Source: Rhodospirillaceae bacterium
GTDB taxonomy: Bacteria > Pseudomonadota > Alphaproteobacteria > SP197
Length of the DNA stretch: 9,159 nucleotides
Assembly: GCA_018700655.1 (NCBI GenBank)
Contig: JABIUG010000122.1
Span: 1-9,159 of the forward strand
Direction: 5' to 3'
Made by a program: the position numbers and the translations under genes. Below the pieces are notes generated by a model. The model worked only from the letters and a program-made list of their open reading frames with translations, did not search any database and was not told the origin of the DNA. This document shows, piece by piece, positions 7,405-9,159 of this stretch; the stretch's first letter is position 1, and every line of letters begins with the position of its first letter.

Positions 7405-7434
7405 TTGCCGATGGTTCGCTTTGAAGCCTAACTT
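7405..7434 (+). promoter_or_regulatory. Candidate sigma70-type promoter for the cupin gene
   Basis: TTGCCG (7405-7410) and TAACTT (7429-7434) are spaced by 18 nt. Transcription would start near 7441, giving a leader of about 24 nt before the ATG at 7465. An alternative GTG start at 7435 would directly abut the -10 box, which argues for the ATG. Both boxes are imperfect. Confidence 0.35.
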
Positions 7435-7454
7435 GTGCTGACGCTTCCACAAGT
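7431..7454. promoter_or_regulatory. Perfect 7-bp inverted repeat, candidate operator of the divergent region
   Basis: ACTTGTG (7431-7437) and CACAAGT (7448-7454) are exact reverse complements separated by 10 nt. Half-site centres are 17 bp apart. The site overlaps the candidate -10 box and start point of the cupin gene and lies 41 bp before the flavoprotein B start, so one dimeric regulator could control both directions. The regulator is not in the window, unless it is the XRE protein, which I think unlikely. Confidence 0.45.
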
Positions 7455-7464
7455 GGGCAATCAC

Positions 7465-8103
7465 ATGAGTCTTCAGAATGTCGCTGCACTGGCCGACCAT
7501 GCACGCCAAGTGCTCGAGAACGGTGCAAACCGCCCGTTCGCGCCGGCGGTCGAGCTGCGCGAGGGTGCAGAACTGGTCAGCACGCTGGCCTTCGATGGAA
7601 CACCCGAGCCTGTTTCACAGCCCGTCGTCGACCGCCACCTCGATCAGCCCAGTGTGCGTGCCCCCGAGGCCGCTGAAATGCTCGCCCGCCTTCGCGCGGC
7701 ATCGCCGTCCCTTACCTGGGGTGACATCCACGACGGTTATGGCGGCGAGCCCGGCATGGAACATTTCTGTCGCAACTACAGCTACACCCCGCTCGCCGTA
7801 CCAGCACGCTGGGCCAGGGGCGTTGCCGTACCCTCGCCCGACGTCGGTTTGAGCTTTACGATCCAGGCGCCCGGGACCTACTACCCCGACCACGCCCACA
7901 AAGCGGTCGAGATCTATTATGTGATCGCCGGCAAGGCGCTGTGGAAACGCGGCGGCGAGCCCTGGATCGAACGGTATCCCGGCGACATCATCCTCCACAC
8001 CGCCGGCATGCGTCACGCCATGCAGACCGGCGACGAACCTCTGATCGCGATGGCCGTGTGGATCACGGATGTAGGATCGGGGATCGTGGTGGTGCGGGCG
8101 TAG
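7465..8103 (+). CDS. Cupin of the DMSP-lyase-like (DddL/DddQ/DddW) superfamily
   Basis: The protein is 212 residues from the ATG at 7465; a GTG at 7435 would add ten. A helical N-terminal region leads to a C-terminal cupin barrel. Cupin motif 1 is complete: G137-x5-H143-x-H145-x3-E149-x6-G156. Motif 2 holds H184 in the RHAM segment, giving a 2-His/Glu/His metal site. Y139, Y140, Y151 and Y152 sit where DddQ-type enzymes keep catalytic or substrate Tyr residues. Length, the W-G-x-IHDGYGG region and the HAM-x-TG-x-EPL-x-A ending match the DMSP-lyase-like family, whose best-known members split dimethylsulfoniopropionate to DMS and acrylate; the wider superfamily has other activities. It diverges from two amine-dehydrogenase-like genes. 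Its last 91 bp recur at 8981-9071, and it was probably next to the M55 peptidase gene before a cassette entered. DMSP itself as substrate is unproven. Confidence 0.8.
   Translation: MSLQNVAALADHARQVLENGANRPFAPAVELREGAELVSTLAFDGTPEPVSQPVVDRHLDQPSVRAPEAAEMLARLRAASPSLTWGDIHDGYGGEPGMEHFCRNYSYTPLAVPARWARGVAVPSPDVGLSFTIQAPGTYYPDHAHKAVEIYYVIAGKALWKRGGEPWIERYPGDIILHTAGMRHAMQTGDEPLIAMAVWITDVGSGIVVVRA
8012..8102 (+). repeat. Left copy of a 91-bp direct repeat (3' end of the cupin gene)
   Basis: This matches 8981-9071 at 88 of 91 positions by hand alignment, with a constant offset of 969 bp and no gaps. The match stops at the stop codon (TAG here, TAA in the right copy). Upstream of 8012 similarity fades: 8 of 11 at 8001-8011, then little. 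It is the left boundary of the inserted cassette. Confidence 0.95.
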
Positions 8104-8126
8104 TCGATGAGGTTGATGATCGTTGG

Positions 8127-8507
8127 CTAAGCCTTGGCATGTGAGAACAACAATGACGCTGCCGCCAAGAAGACAACAATTCGAAGCTGCGGACTGCACG
8201 GATATCGACCGCTCACTTCGGACACGTGATGCTCGCAGTTGAACTCAAACAGTTTGTACGGTCGACCAATCGTGTCGATCGCATTGCGTGCAATCTGATC
8301 CCTAGGAAGAGTGCCCGCTTTCCCATGGTTTGTGACCTGCCGTCCCCCAGCAAAGTCATCGACCGTCTCTCGTACAACTTGGCCAGCAATTTTCGAGTTG
8401 TGAATGACCGTAAGGTCGTCGACGATAATCCCATAGTGTCGATAGACACCCAACCAAACCGAAATCTGATCGCCTGAAAGCATATCATGCACTACACTTT
8501 TTATCAT
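8127..8507 (-). CDS. LRAT-domain (NlpC/P60-superfamily) protein with C-terminal membrane segment
   Basis: From the ATG at 8507 the product is 126 residues. It shows the full bacterial lecithin-retinol-acyltransferase-like pattern: SGDQISV (11-17), YRHYGIIVDD (22-31), VIHNSK (34-39), ETVDDFAGG (47-55), AIDTIGRPYKLFEFNCEHHV (76-95) and SPQLR (105-109). Catalytic residues are H24, H36 and C91 in NCEH. Papain-like enzymes of this superfamily are acyltransferases, phospholipases or amidases with an acyl-cysteine intermediate. A hydrophobic stretch (110-121) follows, as in mammalian HRASLS/PLAAT phospholipases, and suggests membrane attachment and a lipid substrate. The next ATG, at 8483, would remove eight residues but keep the domain. 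The gene diverges from the XRE gene by 52 bp and converges on the cupin gene with 23 bp between stops. A toxin or defence effector role is inference. Confidence 0.82.
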   Translation of the reverse strand: MIKSVVHDMLSGDQISVWLGVYRHYGIIVDDLTVIHNSKIAGQVVRETVDDFAGGRQVTNHGKAGTLPRDQIARNAIDTIGRPYKLFEFNCEHHVSEVSGRYPCSPQLRIVVFLAAASLLFSHAKA

Positions 8508-8514
8508 TTTACGA

Positions 8515-8543
8515 TCTATATGCGTTTTGCGCCTTTCTGTCAA
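8515..8543 (-). promoter_or_regulatory. Consensus-like sigma70 promoter for the LRAT gene, probably leaderless mRNA
   Basis: On the minus strand a consensus -35 TTGACA (8543-8538) is followed after exactly 17 nt by TATAGA (8520-8515). Only 7 nt separate the -10 box from the ATG at 8507, so transcription would begin at or next to the start codon. If the ATG at 8483 is used instead, the leader would be about 24 nt, but no clear ribosome site precedes it. The -35 box lies 17 bp before the XRE start, within reach of autoregulation. Confidence 0.65.
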
Positions 8544-8559
8544 TCGGAAAATTAGTCCA

Positions 8560-8919
8560 ATGGAACAGCACACGACCTATGCCGCTGTAGTCGGCCACAC
8601 CCTCCGCGATTTCCGAGAAAAAGGAGGGTTTGACCAACATGCTATGGCAAAGAAGCTTGGCATTACCCAACCAAGTTGGTCACGCATCGAACGCGGAGAC
8701 GTTGCAATCAGTATTGAGCAGCTTTCCAAGATTGCAGACGCATTGTCGCTTCAGCCCAATGCAATCATCAAGAAAGCAGACGATTCAGCAAGCGCACTTC
8801 GAGGGCTAAATGTTCAGGTGGACGATGACCGGACCAAGACGGCTAAGGGGTCTGACGGTAAACTTCTCGTCGCCGCTGCTCTTGGGGCAATTATCGCGTA
8901 TGCACTATCAAGCCGATGA
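8560..8919 (+). CDS. XRE-family HTH regulator with C-terminal hydrophobic segment
   Basis: The product is 119 residues from the ATG at 8560 (GGAAA at 8546-8550; an in-frame TTG at 8527 is less likely). Residues about 10-66 form a classic Cro/C1 helix-turn-helix: VGHTLRDFREKGGF (11-24), QHAMAKKLGITQPSWSRIER (26-45), ISIEQLSKIADALSL (50-64). After a polar linker (72-99) comes a hydrophobic run, LLVAAALGAIIAYAL (102-116), ending in SSR. A membrane helix or hydrophobic contact segment on so small an XRE protein is unusual. It could tether the regulator to the membrane or bind the similar tail of the LRAT protein encoded divergently. It probably represses the LRAT promoter and its own; no clear operator palindrome was found. 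A weak hairpin (GGTCT 8923-8927 with AGACC 8937-8941) follows the stop but lacks a T tract. Confidence 0.85.
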   Translation: MEQHTTYAAVVGHTLRDFREKGGFDQHAMAKKLGITQPSWSRIERGDVAISIEQLSKIADALSLQPNAIIKKADDSASALRGLNVQVDDDRTKTAKGSDGKLLVAAALGAIIAYALSSR

Positions 8920-8967
8920 AATGGTCTGGTTTGGGAAGACCGTCCGCGCTTAGACAAGGCAGGTTGC

Positions 8968-9072
8968 ACCGTCGGAATGTGTCACGCCATGCAGACCGGG
9001 GACGAACCTCTGATCGCGATGGCCGTGTGGATCACGGATGTAGAATCGGGGATCGTGGGGGTGCGGGCGTAA
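8968..9072 (+). pseudogene. 3'-terminal remnant of the cupin (DMSP-lyase-like) gene
   Basis: The frame ending at TAA 9070-9072 encodes the last 30 or so residues of the cupin: HAMQTGDEPL, then a segment with two substitutions against the intact gene (Gly to Glu and Val to Gly near the C-terminus). There is no start codon or barrel upstream, so it is not a gene. The 91-bp core 8981-9071 is the right copy of the direct repeat; 8968-8980 is a diverged extension (H and R codons have become Cys codons). Because it lies 30 bp before the M55 start, it is probably the original 3' end displaced by the insertion. Confidence 0.88.
8981..9071 (+). repeat. Right copy of the 91-bp direct repeat
   Basis: It matches 8012-8102 with three substitutions and no gaps, ending at the stop codon. 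It marks the right boundary of the LRAT/XRE cassette. Confidence 0.95.
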
Positions 9073-9102
9073 GCTTCGCCGACTCATAAAAGGAACGGCG
9101 CC

Positions 9103-9159
9103 ATGAAAGTCTATATCAGCGTCGACATCGAAGGCGTTACGGGCATCACCCATTGGGAC
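9103..9159 (+). CDS. dppA: M55 family D-aminopeptidase (DppA type), N-terminus only
   Basis: Nineteen codons are visible before the window ends, beginning MKVYISVDIEG. This is the hallmark N-terminus of M55 zinc D-aminopeptidases (DppA of Bacillus subtilis), in which Asp8 and Glu10 of the S-V-D-x-E-G motif are metal ligands; both are present at the right positions. AGGA (9091-9094) lies 8 nt before the ATG. The family releases N-terminal D-amino acids such as D-Ala from short peptides in the cytosol and is often encoded near Dpp-type peptide transporters; the left end of this window holds such a permease, on the opposite strand. It starts 30 bp after the cupin-gene remnant, so it was probably its operon partner. 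The symbol reflects family membership only. Confidence 0.82.
   Translation, partial: MKVYISVDIEGVTGITHWD

Larger units (their letters stand above)
8104..8980. mobile_element. Inserted LRAT/XRE cassette at the 3' end of the cupin gene
   Basis: About 877 bp between the two copies of the cupin 3' end holds only two genes, an LRAT-type gene (minus) and an XRE regulator (plus), and is richer in A+T than its surroundings: hand counts give 33% GC at 8461-8520 and 53% at 8641-8700, against 63% at 7741-7800 in the cupin gene. Insertion at a gene's 3' end with the end restored is the pattern of site-specific integrative elements. No recombinase, transposase or convincing terminal inverted repeat is present, so it would have been moved in trans, by homologous recombination, or be a decayed remnant. 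Confidence 0.65.

Noticed and set aside
5831..7441. Long plus-strand open frame (536 codons) opposite flavoprotein B
   Set aside because: Same reasoning: it is a mirror of the real minus-strand gene with no domain and no ribosome site.
7615..8199. Minus-strand open frame opposite the cupin gene
   Set aside because: It is a shadow of the cupin; the plus-strand frame carries a perfect cupin motif.
8923..8941. Rho-independent terminator after the XRE gene
   Set aside because: The stem is only 5 bp with a 9-nt loop and no T tract, too weak to list as a feature.
8110..8975. Terminal inverted repeats or an insertion sequence at the cassette ends
   Set aside because: Only short scattered similarity (CTAAGC and GCCTTG in different order) was seen near the two ends, and no transposase frame exists inside.
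8950..9153. Minus-strand open frame over the cupin remnant and M55 start
   Set aside because: It is the antisense of the cupin 3' end and of the M55 N-terminus. Its likeness to the frame opposite 7615-8199 only reflects the 91-bp repeat.

Overview
The window looks like chromosomal DNA of a GC-rich alphaproteobacterium. This rests on high third-position GC, REP-like hairpins of the GTCAT...CTTGA...ATCC type, and a gene set (peptide ABC permease, trimethylamine-dehydrogenase-like flavoproteins, DMSP-lyase-like cupin) typical of Rhodospirillales, Hyphomicrobiales or Rhodobacterales. No rRNA, tRNA or CRISPR was seen, and the species cannot be named.

Layout, left to right. (1) Positions 1-162, minus: the 5' end of a DppB/OppB-type permease. 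(2) 402-2553, plus: a tight three-gene operon with ATGA overlaps, encoding an M15-peptidase-like protein, a URO-D-fold protein with the His-x-Cys...Cys zinc motif of MtaA/MtbA methyltransferases, and a GNAT acetyltransferase. (3) 2554-2817: a convergent gap holding two inverted REP-like hairpins. (4) 7390-2818, minus: two paralogous 661-residue OYE/TMADH-type iron-sulfur flavoproteins, separated by a large palindromic repeat, then a RidA-family protein. (5) 7391-7464: a compact divergent control region with a perfect 7+7 inverted repeat. (6) 7465-8103, plus: a cupin of the DMSP-lyase-like superfamily. (7) 8104-8980: an AT-richer cassette bounded by a 91-bp near-identical direct repeat of the cupin gene's 3' end. 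It carries a divergent pair, an LRAT/NlpC-P60-type protein (minus) and an XRE regulator (plus), each with a C-terminal hydrophobic segment. (8) 9103-end: the start of an M55 (DppA-type) D-aminopeptidase.

Functional reading (inference). Regions 1, 4, 6 and 8 fit uptake and breakdown of small N- or S-methylated or peptide-like compounds. The flavoproteins would oxidise C-N bonds, RidA would hydrolyse the imines produced, and the cupin would act on a related substrate. The right-hand remnant of the cupin's 3' end lies 30 bp before the M55 start, so cupin and M55 peptidase were probably adjacent before the cassette entered.

The most novel item is the LRAT/XRE cassette: a two-gene unit with a consensus-like, apparently leaderless promoter, inserted at a gene's 3' end with regeneration of that end and no integrase of its own. 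It resembles a toxin/regulator or defence module, but that role is a hypothesis.
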